Shown in pieces: positions 26,740 to 37,006 of a DNA stretch of 64,000 nt. Below the pieces are notes generated by a model. That model made no database searches. It worked only from the letters and a program-made list of their open reading frames with translations, and had not been told where the DNA came from. The stretch's first letter is position 1, and each line of letters starts with the position of its first letter. The translations under genes and the position numbers were made by a program. The stretch comes from Lachancea thermotolerans CBS 6340 (taxonomy: Eukaryota > Ascomycota > Saccharomycetes > Saccharomycetales > Saccharomycetaceae), in the NCBI RefSeq assembly GCF_000142805.1, contig NC_013082.1, forward strand, positions 310,001 to 374,000, written 5' to 3'.

Positions 26740-29700
26740 TCAGTTCCAAACAAAAACAACTCCCTCTTCATTACCAGCAAGAACTTGATATTTTGCATGA
26801 GAGTCGGCCTCACTATGTGACTCTCCCTTAGTGCTCTCTACGCTCATCTGAACGCAAGTGATGGGCGAATCTGTCTTGGAGACAAGCTCACCGATCTTTT
26901 TAATTTTCCAAGGGCCCCCTTGTTGCAGCTCTACAATCTCAATGTTTCCCCTACAAGTCCCAACACCTAAGAGATCTTTTGCCTTCGAGAATAAGTGATT
27001 GTCAGTAGGCTCTGCCTCCAGGAACCCAACTGATGTTACAAGAACCTCAAAAGGAAGTTTTGCGTAAGCAGAACCATTGATGTCACATACTGTTATAACA
27101 TTGTCGCTGTCAGCAAAAGCTACAGAGCCTGTTCTGTTAGAGACTGCAATATCTTTTGCATTTGCGGCAATACACCGAAGTAGCTGCGAGCTAAGCACAT
27201 CCCAAGAAAAGAGCTTCCCGGAAACATCCAAGCTCAACAAAAGATTGTATTCAGATGACACAACAATCTTCTTAATTGGAGATAAGTGTCCAGTGTACTG
27301 AGAAATTTCAGCCAGCCCTTCTTTACCTCTCGATTGCTTGTATTGCCAGTGCTTCATCAAGCCACATTCATCAGAGGTAAAAAATTGGTCATCTTTGAAA
27401 GATTCAACATAAGTTACTGAACAGTGATGCCCATGCCTATATGCCCTTCCGTTGACTGTGAACGAAAGTAGACCGCATGCATCGACAAAGCTGCATGGCT
27501 CGTCTGAAAGAGCTCTTTGCCAGAATGGTCGACCTTTGTACACAATTTTGCCCGTTATTTTATCGTCTTTTTGTATGCGAGTTATATGAACGTCATGGCC
27601 GGGCTGTACTGAAGTTGCTTGCGACAGAGTCAATACGTTCCATTGGTTTTTACTCACATTTGGGAGCTCATGCGAGCATTTTTTGGGATGCGGGTTTTGG
27701 AATATCTGCAAAGGAGTCTGGCCAAAGTTATGAATAATGCCCGTCACCGCCATACGTTCGTTTTCATCGTCAATCTCGTTTAAGTTCACAGATCCTGGAT
27801 AACTTAGCCTGTTGAAAACATTTGCAGCTCTCACCGCCTCCTCGCCCTTTTGTTTGTAGCCGAAAATAAGGTCTATCCACTGATGGAGATGTTCTGAGAC
27901 GTAAGGACTTTCCAACGCTTCCCGATTCTTTTCGACAAAAAGTTTCGGGTCCCCTTTAGCCCATGGGGGTAGCGACACATCGCCAACCTTTTGGCCGCTT
28001 TGTAGGGTACCCAAGTCATAATTGTTTAAATTTCTTAAAAAATCAGGCAAATAGAAAAACTCTGGAGTTAGCTCCCGGACATCTGTCGTGTTCTCTCGCG
28101 AAGCTGAGCACCATGCTCTCTCAACAGAGTTAAACAGTCTGTCAGCGTGACCAAACTTTCCACCCTGAAGTAGCAGATATGAGTCAACGAAGGGCGCTAA
28201 ACGCATCAAGTAAGACGAGACTATCATCGCCGAGGAATAGTGAGTTCCGTAATGAAAAGGAGGATCTTGATCTGCAAAAGAGCTGAGGGCATTATACCTT
28301 TCCACAAACTGGTTCAGCCGATCTTCTGATTGGGCCCCCATCGGTTTTGATAAATCCCTAAATGTACTAGGGTTGGTCAAATCTAGCTCGTCGCTCCTGT
28401 AATCGGCTATTACCCACGGAAAGACGGGGTACTGTGTAATATCGTTGAATGTCCTTCCAGCCAACGTGTTGACTATAATGAGATAGTAAAAATTCGATAT
28501 CTGACCGTTTTGCCACTTCTTTAGGGCCTCGAACGAAAGAGAAGCCTTTGTGTTCGAAAAAACGCTCACAACTTTTCTGGAGAGAGTGTGCTGTGAAAGG
28601 CCATTTCTGACGTTTATATCATGACTTTTTGCAGAAACTTCAAGCAGGGCGTCTGATAGCAGAGTGTCCATCGTCGAAGGCCTTTCGCATTTCTCTAGTG
28701 GCCGGTAAGCATCGTCTCTCCAATTTTTATTTTGAAAGGTAAAGAAACAGTTCGTCCCGTTTTCGAACGAAAGCTCAATCGCTGAGTCTCTGAGTAAAAA
28801 AGGCCTCTTAGAAACGAAGCTTATGTGAGAAAGTTTCCATCTTTGAACCTCGTGCGTCGGGAAATCGCAAAAATCGTTGTTATTCCCTTTGGTGATCAGT
28901 TCAACAGCCGGATCTCGGGCCTCTGTAGGTGCATCCTGAAGCTCAACAACATTACAATCTTTGAAAGAATAGAAGTAGCCTCCCATGAAATACAGGTACT
29001 CATTACCCATTATCAAGACTCCCTCATGAACACGTAGTCCAATAACATTGCTGCAATTCCATATGCGCATTATGGTATCACCTTGCTCTAAGATTTTGAG
29101 CACTTTCCTATTCTTGACATGAGTTTCTAAAGAGTCGATGCTTATAGCCTCGAGCTCATTAATTACTTCGAAAGAAATGGCGCTACTGTCTCTCCTTTCA
29201 TAGCGTGCGACATCGGACTCAACATGAGTAGAATTTTTGTCCGTTTGCGCTTCTGACGATGTGAGGCTTGGCGTCTTTACCAGGATAGGTTTTGGAATCA
29301 GTCTTTTTCTCATTCTGTTGCTGTCCTCCATTGAATCCAAAGTCCATTCAACCTCGGTTATTTCATTGCCCCTAACTCTGGACAAACTTCTAACGGAATT
29401 CTTAAGCTGTGAAAAATGCTGGTAAAACAATAGTAACTCGTCTTCTCTATCATTGACAAAGTTTAGTAGTTTTTTGTCTTCTGATATTACAATTTTGTTT
29501 CGGGTGTTGTTGCCATCACGTTGGAACATGCCACGAATGAGGCTGATTTCGTGGAGTCGTTTCTCGAGAGCAAACTCCCTGCGTTTGAAAATTGAAGAGA
29601 AATCCTCGGACCTTTTAAGCCCATCGCTTGAAATCACAGTTTGAGTATCTCTCTTGTGATACTTCTTTAGCTGCGAAGCAGCATAGCTTTTGAAGCAAGA

Positions 29701-32700
29701 TCTGACTTCCCAAGAGGTCAGTTTATCTAGAAGATTTTCATCGCTGGTTGAAATGGACGAGGAAAGAACCCTTTGAACCAAGTTCTTATTACCACGGTCT
29801 ATCAGGTGAGCCATGGCTGTTATATCCTCTAAACGGTGAAGTGTTATAATCCGAACGCAATTCATAACATTTGATTGAGCTTGGAAGCTATTAGATGCAT
29901 CAAGCAAACTCGCTAAGCTAGCAAGAAGAAACGCGCTCTTTTCAACATCGAGTAGAGGGCGAGTGTGTTCCGTTCCTAATAAAACGGACTGATGAAACAA
30001 AGTTGCTTCAACAAAGGCTGTAATCTCTTCAGAGCTGGCAGAAGGCTTTTCACTATCATGATAACTAAAAAGCGCAAACAGAGTTTTGATCTCGCACAAT
30101 TCAAGTGCATTTTTAATGCTATTATCTTGATTATGCGATGTTTCCTTTAATGTCGATTCGTAACACGAGAGTATGATTTTGTGGAGCCTGACATAATTAT
30201 CAATGCCTAATTGATAGAAGGCCGGGCTGCCAGTTAACTGCTCTAATAGGCAGGTAAGGTTGGGAATTATATTCTTACTCTGTTGAAACAGTGCATCGAA
30301 GGCTGGAATGAAAGATTCGAGTCTAGTCAGAGTGTGAACAAATGGGGATTGCCAGTAAAACTGCTCCACGTAATCATCGGCCTCTTTAATTTTTTTGCCT
30401 TTAATTAAGCACAGTGTCAGGTTAGAAAACTCTAACGGCGGCGAATGGAGCAGACGAAAAAATAACACATCGGACAATAGAGACATCATCTGCTGAGAAG
30501 CAGCAGCATACGTTCCTGCGTTTTGCGGTTTATCAAGTGTTAGTATCACTTCCACGACCTTTCCCATAAAAGGGCTTTGCTGGGGGTCAAACAGAACCGT
30601 TTCTGGACAGTTTTGTTGCAGCTCAGTCAGCAGTATAGAGTAACTTGTAACCATTTCTTCGATGTAAGCAGGGGACCGGGCTTTGACGTCGTTCAAAACA
30701 GCCCACTCAATCAAATCTAAAATCAAACAGTGCACATCAGATGCAACCGCGCCCTCGATAACTGTAATATCTTTCCAGGACAGGTTTGACAGTGGGCCGC
30801 TCCTAAATTGGTGCGATCCGGTCAAAACACCAGTAAGTGTTGCTGCTACAAGCTCTTCATAATCTTCGAGACTCTGATCTTTGAGAATATCAAAGAGGAT
30901 ACGGAAACCATTGCTCCTGACGAACCTTTTATAGGAGTTTGCATTTGCCTGTAGGAAAGTAATGATGATGCTAAGTGATGGCGCAACTACGCTTATGGAA
31001 CCCCCACATTCGATAATAAGCAGGACAATTTTTATGGGTATTGCGTTAAAAAACATCTCTACCGCACTGCTATCTCCAGCTTCGATCCAGTCTGCGAGTA
31101 CAAGCATGATAGAATTCATTATAACAGCTGCACTGCGCTCAAGATCTTTCTTCACCTCATAATATGCGAATTGAAAAAGGCCCGAGATTTCGACCTGCGA
31201 GAGGGGCTTGATAAGAGCTCTGAAAATTCCTACCAGTTCCTTGTGGAGACAGTCAAGGAAATTTTGGTCTGGGCTCTTTGTGTAGACAAGGTGCTGGTGG
31301 CATGTGAGGCTTTCCAGCACCTTCAGCTTTTTACACTGTCTGGCGTTGAAAGTTGCAAACTTCGAATTTTGCAGCATCTCGCCTAACTGAAAAATGAGGA
31401 ACCTTACCATTTCAACTGCTGGCTCTTCATCTGCAACCCTATCAACAGAAATCCAGAGCTCGAAGTTCAAGATAAGATTCGCATAAGCACTTGTATTTTT
31501 CATGATGGAAGCAGTGGGATCAACAGTGTTCCAACCACAAAATTCAAAGAAAAGGGTTAAGAACGGAATCGATAGAGTGGAATGCAGACGAGGTAGGACA
31601 TCCTTGACGAGTAATAAACCCAAAAAATCATAGCCGAAGCTTCTTATAAACATCTTCTCAAGGGAAGAACATCTCATCAGTATTATGAAATGCTCGATAA
31701 CGCCATAGAGATTTTTGAGGTCAGAGCAGGAGTGTATCATTTCAAGCACAATAGAGGCAAACTCCACGGTTTGAAAACACGCCACTAAGCTAGACGTTTT
31801 ATAGTATAAACATTTTACAATGCTTTCTCCTTCAGCCCCGCACAAATTGATGGAAAACTCTGCATTTGTTGGGCTCTTGAGGCTCTGGATGGTTTCATGG
31901 GGGTTGATGTATGCAATTAGAGTTCCAGAATTCAATTGCTTTATGTGCTGTTTAAACAGACCAGCTGTTAGCCCTGGCAACTCCACAAGGCTCAAAACCT
32001 CATGGGTTACGTATTCATCTAACCCAGGAAAAAGAGCCTTTTCGTCTGCTTGAAACTCAGTTTTGTCGATTTGTCGGATTGAGAATCTGTCTGTGAGCTT
32101 GATGCTTGTCTCGTAAAGCTGCTCTGACCAGAGCCAGAACTTGTAAACTTTGAAGGAGCTTATCATGGATCCCAGCTCCAAAGCTCTTATGTTTTCTTCA
32201 AGCGCTAGTGGCAAAGCGATCTTTTCGACCATGTCACCATCAACAAATAAAGAAAGCACGTCTGTAGAAACATTTAAAGTTATTCCGTAGTGCACATCAC
32301 TCGCGAATTCGAATCCCTCAAACATGGCCAGAATAAATTCATGGTTTGAGACACACAACACAGATTGCTTGATTTCGATGAAGAGATTGTCGTTAATGCT
32401 CAGGATGCGATTAGAGGTGACATTGTTGAAGGATACCCACAACTGGATGCATATGCGAGGACGTGCTGGTTTTATTTCAAACTGACGGTATATGTTCTCA
32501 AAATATAGGTAACTCTGAGATTGCGGCTCGCTTAACTCATTACCCAGCGTGTTGAGAATCTTTAGAAATGTTTTGGGGTTACGTCTTGCATCTCTATAAG
32601 CTTTCTCCAAATCAAAAGCATTACAATTTGTGGATAGAATTTGGGCATAAAGCTCGCTGACAGGGAGGGCAATATGCTCGGGTGGATCCTTCTCTAGAAT

Positions 32701-33105
32701 ACGCGTGATAGCAGGCTTTAGGGTCGACAAGCGGCCCATCTTTTGTTTGTTGATCAATGATACATATGAAAGGTTGAGAAGAATGTAAACTGTGACAGCA
32801 AACTCCAACTCTGCTTCTTGAAAGTCAATGCTGAAGATTTCATCCCACTTTCCCTCTGACTCTATATTGAAATTGTCTTCCGCCTCACCCACATTGACAA
32901 ACTGTGTTGAAAGCTGGTCGTACACGTATTCGGACACAGCTGTGCTTTTCGTTTCCGCACCTGCAGATCCTATGCCCTGAAGGATGCTCTTCATGGTCTC
33001 GCTCAGAGGAGCTTCGTCAACGTCCCCATCAAGGGAGTCGTCGACGGTGTTGAGGAAAAGGACCTCAGACAGAAGGCTAGCCAGAACATCAGCTCTTGAG
33101 CTCAT
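26740..33105 (-). CDS. BPH1: BEACH-domain protein Bph1
   Basis: A 2121-residue homologue of the Chediak-Higashi protein LYST, involved in protein sorting and cell-wall/vacuole traffic. The first 1300 residues are helical repeat-like sequence that includes a concanavalin-like segment. A PH-like region falls at about 1330-1470. The BEACH domain starts at about 1515 and carries the signature TQYPVFPWV and later GSVNLNEIDDE-type sequence. WD40 repeats occupy about the last 240 residues, with blades such as SPIKKIVVSSEYNLLLSLD. S. cerevisiae Bph1 is 2167 residues. The gene lies convergent with CDC6 (about 160 bases between stops), where the two sister segments' contents meet. Confidence 0.95.
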   Translation of the reverse strand: MSSRADVLASLLSEVLFLNTVDDSLDGDVDEAPLSETMKSILQGIGSAGAETKSTAVSEYVYDQLSTQFVNVGEAEDNFNIESEGKWDEIFSIDFQEAELEFAVTVYILLNLSYVSLINKQKMGRLSTLKPAITRILEKDPPEHIALPVSELYAQILSTNCNAFDLEKAYRDARRNPKTFLKILNTLGNELSEPQSQSYLYFENIYRQFEIKPARPRICIQLWVSFNNVTSNRILSINDNLFIEIKQSVLCVSNHEFILAMFEGFEFASDVHYGITLNVSTDVLSLFVDGDMVEKIALPLALEENIRALELGSMISSFKVYKFWLWSEQLYETSIKLTDRFSIRQIDKTEFQADEKALFPGLDEYVTHEVLSLVELPGLTAGLFKQHIKQLNSGTLIAYINPHETIQSLKSPTNAEFSINLCGAEGESIVKCLYYKTSSLVACFQTVEFASIVLEMIHSCSDLKNLYGVIEHFIILMRCSSLEKMFIRSFGYDFLGLLLVKDVLPRLHSTLSIPFLTLFFEFCGWNTVDPTASIMKNTSAYANLILNFELWISVDRVADEEPAVEMVRFLIFQLGEMLQNSKFATFNARQCKKLKVLESLTCHQHLVYTKSPDQNFLDCLHKELVGIFRALIKPLSQVEISGLFQFAYYEVKKDLERSAAVIMNSIMLVLADWIEAGDSSAVEMFFNAIPIKIVLLIIECGGSISVVAPSLSIIITFLQANANSYKRFVRSNGFRILFDILKDQSLEDYEELVAATLTGVLTGSHQFRSGPLSNLSWKDITVIEGAVASDVHCLILDLIEWAVLNDVKARSPAYIEEMVTSYSILLTELQQNCPETVLFDPQQSPFMGKVVEVILTLDKPQNAGTYAAASQQMMSLLSDVLFFRLLHSPPLEFSNLTLCLIKGKKIKEADDYVEQFYWQSPFVHTLTRLESFIPAFDALFQQSKNIIPNLTCLLEQLTGSPAFYQLGIDNYVRLHKIILSCYESTLKETSHNQDNSIKNALELCEIKTLFALFSYHDSEKPSASSEEITAFVEATLFHQSVLLGTEHTRPLLDVEKSAFLLASLASLLDASNSFQAQSNVMNCVRIITLHRLEDITAMAHLIDRGNKNLVQRVLSSSISTSDENLLDKLTSWEVRSCFKSYAASQLKKYHKRDTQTVISSDGLKRSEDFSSIFKRREFALEKRLHEISLIRGMFQRDGNNTRNKIVISEDKKLLNFVNDREDELLLFYQHFSQLKNSVRSLSRVRGNEITEVEWTLDSMEDSNRMRKRLIPKPILVKTPSLTSSEAQTDKNSTHVESDVARYERRDSSAISFEVINELEAISIDSLETHVKNRKVLKILEQGDTIMRIWNCSNVIGLRVHEGVLIMGNEYLYFMGGYFYSFKDCNVVELQDAPTEARDPAVELITKGNNNDFCDFPTHEVQRWKLSHISFVSKRPFLLRDSAIELSFENGTNCFFTFQNKNWRDDAYRPLEKCERPSTMDTLLSDALLEVSAKSHDINVRNGLSQHTLSRKVVSVFSNTKASLSFEALKKWQNGQISNFYYLIIVNTLAGRTFNDITQYPVFPWVIADYRSDELDLTNPSTFRDLSKPMGAQSEDRLNQFVERYNALSSFADQDPPFHYGTHYSSAMIVSSYLMRLAPFVDSYLLLQGGKFGHADRLFNSVERAWCSASRENTTDVRELTPEFFYLPDFLRNLNNYDLGTLQSGQKVGDVSLPPWAKGDPKLFVEKNREALESPYVSEHLHQWIDLIFGYKQKGEEAVRAANVFNRLSYPGSVNLNEIDDENERMAVTGIIHNFGQTPLQIFQNPHPKKCSHELPNVSKNQWNVLTLSQATSVQPGHDVHITRIQKDDKITGKIVYKGRPFWQRALSDEPCSFVDACGLLSFTVNGRAYRHGHHCSVTYVESFKDDQFFTSDECGLMKHWQYKQSRGKEGLAEISQYTGHLSPIKKIVVSSEYNLLLSLDVSGKLFSWDVLSSQLLRCIAANAKDIAVSNRTGSVAFADSDNVITVCDINGSAYAKLPFEVLVTSVGFLEAEPTDNHLFSKAKDLLGVGTCRGNIEIVELQQGGPWKIKKIGELVSKTDSPITCVQMSVESTKGESHSEADSHAKYQVLAGNEEGVVFVWN

Positions 33106-33451
33106 TATTCAAGTGTATTGCAGTTAAAGCCTCCGAGGACCGCGAGAGGCTCTTCTTCTTGCAATGTGTACGGCCTTCATCTTTATAAAGGGTTTCTAAT
33201 AATGTCACGATCTCCAGTAGGCCGAGGACCTGGTGAACCGATGGGGCGTGTATAGTGACTTTTGAAGCCGGGCTCGAACGTACGCGAAACATAGAGCAAG
33301 GCTGGCGCGACGTGGGCGAAAAGACTATTGGACTTATGTAACCATGAATATAACTATTTGGGTTCCATTAGGTCCCTCGGGGGATCCTGGCTGCCATTTC
33401 TAGATGTTCTTTTCGGGAAAGTGCACAATTTTTGTAGAAAAAGCACAGAAG
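33106..33451. other. Short spacer between SOP4 and BPH1
   Basis: About 345 bases holding the promoter of BPH1 and the 3' flank of SOP4. I recognise no specific site. Confidence 0.5.
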
Positions 33452-34177
33452 CTACTTCTTCTCTAGGCGCTGGGCCTGCTCGCCGACTCGCTTCTGGTCG
33501 GCGTACTTTCGCTTCTGTTTCTCCAACCTGTCGTCCTTGATGGCTTGGGCTGTTTCGCTGTCGAATTTCTCTAGCAGGTATGGGAACAAGAGCATCAAAA
33601 CGGCAGTAATGACCGCAGCCATTTTGAACTTGGAATTCAGTATACTTGCGACTGGGCCGCTCTTCAAGATCCCGGCGTTCCGCTCCGTAATGTACTCGCG
33701 GAAGGGCGCCGCATTGACGAGAGAAAAGGTGATGCAGGGATCGGCCGCCACCTCCGCGAGCTTCTCGGGGTACAGTATCTCTGGAGATGGAAAGTTCTCG
33801 CGGCCAAAACTGTTTTTGAAGGCCTTGGTGACAATTTTCTGAGGATCCTCGGGATCACGGACGAGCTGGACCAGAATGCGCCCGGGCTTTAAGTTGTAGT
33901 CTAAAGAGGAAGGCTGGAGCACAAAGTAGGTGCTGGAGTTCGCGTCCTTGGGTTCCGGTACGCCCTCGAACTTGAAATTGCCATGCACGTCCCGCACAGT
34001 GGTTTGCGAATAGTACGCGGGGCCCGTGAAGTTCCCGACCTGCAGAAGCTTGAAGCTTGAGTGTGCGACTTCCTTGCGAGTAATATTAAGGGGGCTCACG
34101 TCAAGCCTGCCGCTGACGGTAGCCGCCAGAGTCGACGAACATAGTCCGGAGATCAGACAAAATAGTAGCAGAAGCAT
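33452..34177 (-). CDS. SOP4: ER membrane protein complex subunit Sop4 (EMC7)
   Basis: A 241-residue type I ER membrane protein. In S. cerevisiae Sop4 is subunit 7 of the EMC, which inserts membrane proteins, and it was found as a suppressor of misrouted Pma1. A signal peptide (MLLLLFCLISGLCSSTLA) is followed by a luminal beta-rich domain of about 150 residues. A single transmembrane helix lies near residues 181-197 (MAAVITAVLMLLFPYLL), then a highly charged Lys/Arg/Glu cytosolic tail. I start at the ATG at 34177 because the signal peptide then begins at residue 1 and the length fits the 234 residues of S. cerevisiae Sop4. An in-frame ATG at 34264 would add 29 basic residues. Position before RPS14 matches YJL192C-YJL191W. 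Confidence 0.9.
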   Translation of the reverse strand: MLLLLFCLISGLCSSTLAATVSGRLDVSPLNITRKEVAHSSFKLLQVGNFTGPAYYSQTTVRDVHGNFKFEGVPEPKDANSSTYFVLQPSSLDYNLKPGRILVQLVRDPEDPQKIVTKAFKNSFGRENFPSPEILYPEKLAEVAADPCITFSLVNAAPFREYITERNAGILKSGPVASILNSKFKMAAVITAVLMLLFPYLLEKFDSETAQAIKDDRLEKQKRKYADQKRVGEQAQRLEKK

Positions 34178-34329
34178 ATCGAAGCGTCGAGTCCAAAATA
34201 GCCGCCGAGTTCCCGCTTGAACTCTCTTCGTCCCTCGCACCAAACTTAGTTCGTAGAATGTCATTTAGATGTGATGTGAGATTTAGATATTACCCGGACT
34301 CTGGCGATTTTGGAACTTTGGAAAATTAG

Positions 34330-34336
34330 TATAAAA
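34330..34336 (+). promoter_or_regulatory. TATA box of the snoRNA candidate
   Basis: TATAAAA at 34330-34336 stands 82 bases upstream of the proposed 5' end of the H/ACA RNA, within the 40-120 base distance usual for yeast RNA polymerase II genes. It faces the snoRNA, not SOP4. Confidence 0.5.
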
Positions 34337-34417
34337 GGCGCTGTCGTACATCTGCGCTGCGCGCGCAAGATGATTAACATATACCAATTTACATTTACAT
34401 TTCAAGAACGAGTATTA

Positions 34418-34607
34418 TTGTAGTGGATTTGTGGCATTTCCTAGACAATATCTTCTCTACAACTCGGTTCGAGATCGACTGCGACCCGCAGACTCAAGCG
34501 CTGGCAGGTTGTCTTACGCCTGCCAGACTGTCTGCGGTCTTACAAAAAGCTCTCTTTCTAGCTTCTTGCCGTAGCAACTTGCGTAGTAGTTTCCGAGCGG
34601 AACATCT
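34418..34607 (+). ncRNA. SNR189: Candidate H/ACA snoRNA (positional match to snR189)
   Basis: Two hairpins carry the H/ACA layout. In the first, CCGCAGAC (34486-34493) pairs exactly with GTCTGCGG (34530-34537). A pocket TCAAGCG/ACT follows, then CTGGCAGG (34501-34508) paired exactly with CCTGCCAG (34519-34526). An H box ACAAAA starts at 34542, 15 bases after the upper stem. In the second, GCTC/GAGC encloses a pocket and an upper stem (CTAGC/GC-G-TAG with TTGC/GCAA above). ACA at 34602-34604 comes 15 bases after that stem, leaving a 3-base tail. Both spacings equal the canonical 14-16. A further 5' hairpin is closed by TTGTAG (34418) and CTACAA. In S. cerevisiae snR189 (189 nt) lies between BPH1 and RPS14A, the same neighbourhood. 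The 5' end is uncertain and the rRNA target is not assigned. Confidence 0.7.
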
Positions 34608-34747
34608 ACATATTGAATAGTCCCTGAAACCGCCCGTCGCAGGAGTCCCAGAGCTCCACGGATTCAAATAGCACTGACAAGCGCTAGGCCGGTTCTAACG
34701 TACATTATGATACGTGAGTATTTGGCGTTGATCCTTTGACTGTTCTT

Positions 34748-34760
34748 ACACCCATACATC
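34748..34760 (+). promoter_or_regulatory. Rap1 binding site upstream of RPS14
   Basis: ACACCCATACATC matches the Rap1 consensus ACACCCRYACAYM perfectly and lies about 217 bases upstream of the RPS14 start codon, the usual distance in ribosomal protein promoters. Confidence 0.75.
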
Positions 34761-34976
34761 TAATCGAAAATCCATGTATTTGAAATTTTCGAGAGCTTTA
34801 TTGTAGTCCGCCTAGAAACGCGGCAGGCTCGCCGTGCACTCACGCTCGGGGCCTCTACGGGGGGGACGCGCGGGCAAGCACCGGCGGCCGGTAGCAGGCG
34901 CGAGTATATCCTAGTGAAATATTTCATGATGAATTCTACCACCTTCAGTATCAGATACAGAGACAGACAATCAAGA

Positions 34977-35742
34977 ATGGCTAAAGGTACGTAAAGGGGT
35001 GGTATCCTGTTTAAAACCGTTTAGTTGATTCTTAAAGAATTGGTTTCGCCAAGGGCCGCGGGTTGCTCGCGCACAAAACGCATTCGGTGGGGCGGATCGG
35101 AACGGTTCTGGGCTCGTGGGTCCGGAGCTGCCATCGCTCGAGCTGTGTGTATGGTTCTGCGGCATCCGTTGGTCCTGAAACTACTGTGCATTGCAAGACG
35201 AGAGCCAGCAGGGAACGGGCGCAAGGCGTGCCGTGAGAGCGCGGGCGCGCCAGCAGGCTGCATTCTTTAGGGACATCTGAGCGGTTTTGAGCACTAAGAC
35301 ATGTTTCGCAATACTAACAGAATGCGCGTTTACAGACCTTGTTCAAGCTCGCGACAACTCTCAAGTTTTTGGCGTTGCCAGAATCTATGCCTCTTTTAAC
35401 GACACTTTCGTCCACGTGACTGACTTGTCCGGCAGAGAGACCATCTCCAGAGTTACTGGTGGTATGAAGGTCAAGGCCGACAGAGACGAGTCTTCTCCTT
35501 ACGCCGCCATGTTGGCTGCCCAGGACGTTGCTGCTAAGTGTAAGGAAGTCGGCATCACTGCTCTGCACGTCAAGATCAGAGCTACCGGTGGTACCAAGAC
35601 CAAGACCCCAGGTCCAGGTGGTCAGGCCGCTTTGAGAGCTTTGGCTAGATCCGGTATGAGAATCGGCCGTATCGAGGATGTTACTCCAGTTCCATCCGAC
35701 TCTACCAGAAAGAAGGGTGGTAGAAGAGGTAGAAGATTGTGA
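34977..35742 (+). CDS. RPS14: 40S ribosomal protein uS11 (Rps14), spliced
   Basis: A 138-residue small-subunit protein uS11, needed for 18S rRNA 3' maturation and located on the platform of the 40S head-body junction. Exon 1 is only 10 bases (34977-34986, ATGGCTAAAG). The intron 34987-35335 starts with GTACGT, has the branch point TACTAAC at 35312-35318, and ends in ACAG. Exon 2 is 35336-35742. The joined product begins [20 protein letters not shown] and ends in the basic tail [11 protein letters not shown]. cerevisiae Rps14 has 137 residues, and its two copies (CRY1/CRY2) have the same very short first exon. A Rap1 site lies upstream. Codon choice is strongly biased, as expected for a highly expressed gene. 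It is the single counterpart of RPS14A and RPS14B. Confidence 0.97.
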
Positions 35743-36041
35743 ACTGCGACATGCGGGGCTTTCTGCCGTGTATATTGCATTTCTCAGTTTGTACTTTTAA
35801 ATATGTGTTTTATTAGATAATTGATGGAACATGAATCATTAACACGAGCGGCGGCGCAGTGCAAGAAGCCGGCAGGTGCTGAGCTGCCATGCAGCGCGCA
35901 TTGACAGGCCTTGATGGGGGACTCGCGCAGCCTGTGTGCGAAGGAGCCCTCCCCGCCGCGCGCTGCGCTGAACCGCGACGCGCCTACTCAAAATACTAGT
36001 TCTGAAGGTTAAAAATACACATGGTACATATGGGACTGCGC

Positions 36042-36434
36042 TTAGTACACAAAGCCCAAGATCTTACCAGCGACGTGCTTTCTTCTGGCCTCCTCGTGGT
36101 CCATGATACCAGCAGAGGTGGTCAAGATGATGTAACCGAACTGTCTGGCTGGCAACAAGTTCTCGGTCCACTTCTCGATATCGTTGAACTTGACGTTGAA
36201 TCTTGGGGAGATGACACCACACTTGTTCAGTCTACCGTTCAACTGGACAACGATCTTGCCGGATCTGTGGTCGTCAATGTACTCGAACTCGCCGATGTAG
36301 CCGTGCTTCTGCATGACTTGCAAGTACTTGATGATGACCTTGGAAGAAGGTCTGATCAACACTTGGCGCTTGCCGGTCTTCTCGGCATTGTTGATGGAGT
36401 TCAACGCATCAGCTAGGACGGAGGCTCTGGCCAT
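36042..36434 (-). CDS. RPS22: 40S ribosomal protein uS8 (Rps22)
   Basis: A 130-residue uS8 protein of the small subunit, identical in length to S. cerevisiae Rps22. It begins [20 protein letters not shown] and shows the uS8 C-terminal motif [19 protein letters not shown]. It is intronless, like RPS22A. The ATG at 36434 is the only sensible start. It faces RPS14 tail-to-tail with about 300 bases between and shares a divergent 570-base promoter region with RPL39, as YJL190C and YJL189W do. Confidence 0.97.
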   Translation of the reverse strand: MARASVLADALNSINNAEKTGKRQVLIRPSSKVIIKYLQVMQKHGYIGEFEYIDDHRSGKIVVQLNGRLNKCGVISPRFNVKFNDIEKWTENLLPARQFGYIILTTSAGIMDHEEARRKHVAGKILGFVY

Positions 36435-37006
36435 TTTTGATACTTGGTATTGCTGGGTAGTTCAGCCTTGTTTGAGTTCTTGCACGTAAACGGGCATCTT
36501 GAGTATAGGTGGTTAGCTGCCCAACCCCCATCCGCTAGCCATCCTCCGGTGCATTACGCTGAAAAATTTCCACGCTGCCCAACCGCGAACGAAACCTTTT
36601 GTTGTGACTGTTGCCTTACACATAGTGTGGTGTACAGCTGTATGTCGAAAGTTTCGCCTGGTGAAAAAAAAGCTGCGTGGGTGAAGGCCGAAGCTCTCGC
36701 TGGAAAAAGAGTCTACGCAGGCCACCGCGCGAGCAGCTCTCCCTGGCGGTTCAGCCTAGGCAGACCTTCCAGGCGGACTCTCTCTCGCTAGGCAGGCTGG
36801 CCGCCTGCAGCGGCGTAGCGTTCCAGCACGGGGCGCCTGCCTGGTGCACCGGGAGCTGCCTCCTCCGGCTCAGGCTTGGATGTGCTCGTGGTGGCGAGTC
36901 GCGCGCTCTCGCAGGACTGGTGGATCGTGGTGGTAGGTACTTTTTCAAAAGATAGCGAATTGGGTACCTTCCTGTAACAACTACAAAGAAACCAACGACT
37001 GTTAAG
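36435..37006. promoter_or_regulatory. Divergent promoter of RPS22 and RPL39
   Basis: About 570 bases between two divergently transcribed ribosomal protein genes. I see an A-tract at 36664-36671 (GTGAAAAAAAAGC) but no perfect Rap1 site. CCCCCATCC near 36524 is only a weak partial match. The right half is GC-rich and its long open frames on both strands look like chance. Confidence 0.5.

Noticed and set aside
34178-34264. 29-residue N-terminal extension of Sop4
   Set aside because: It would bury the signal peptide behind a basic segment; the internal ATG gives the expected length and a signal sequence at residue 1.
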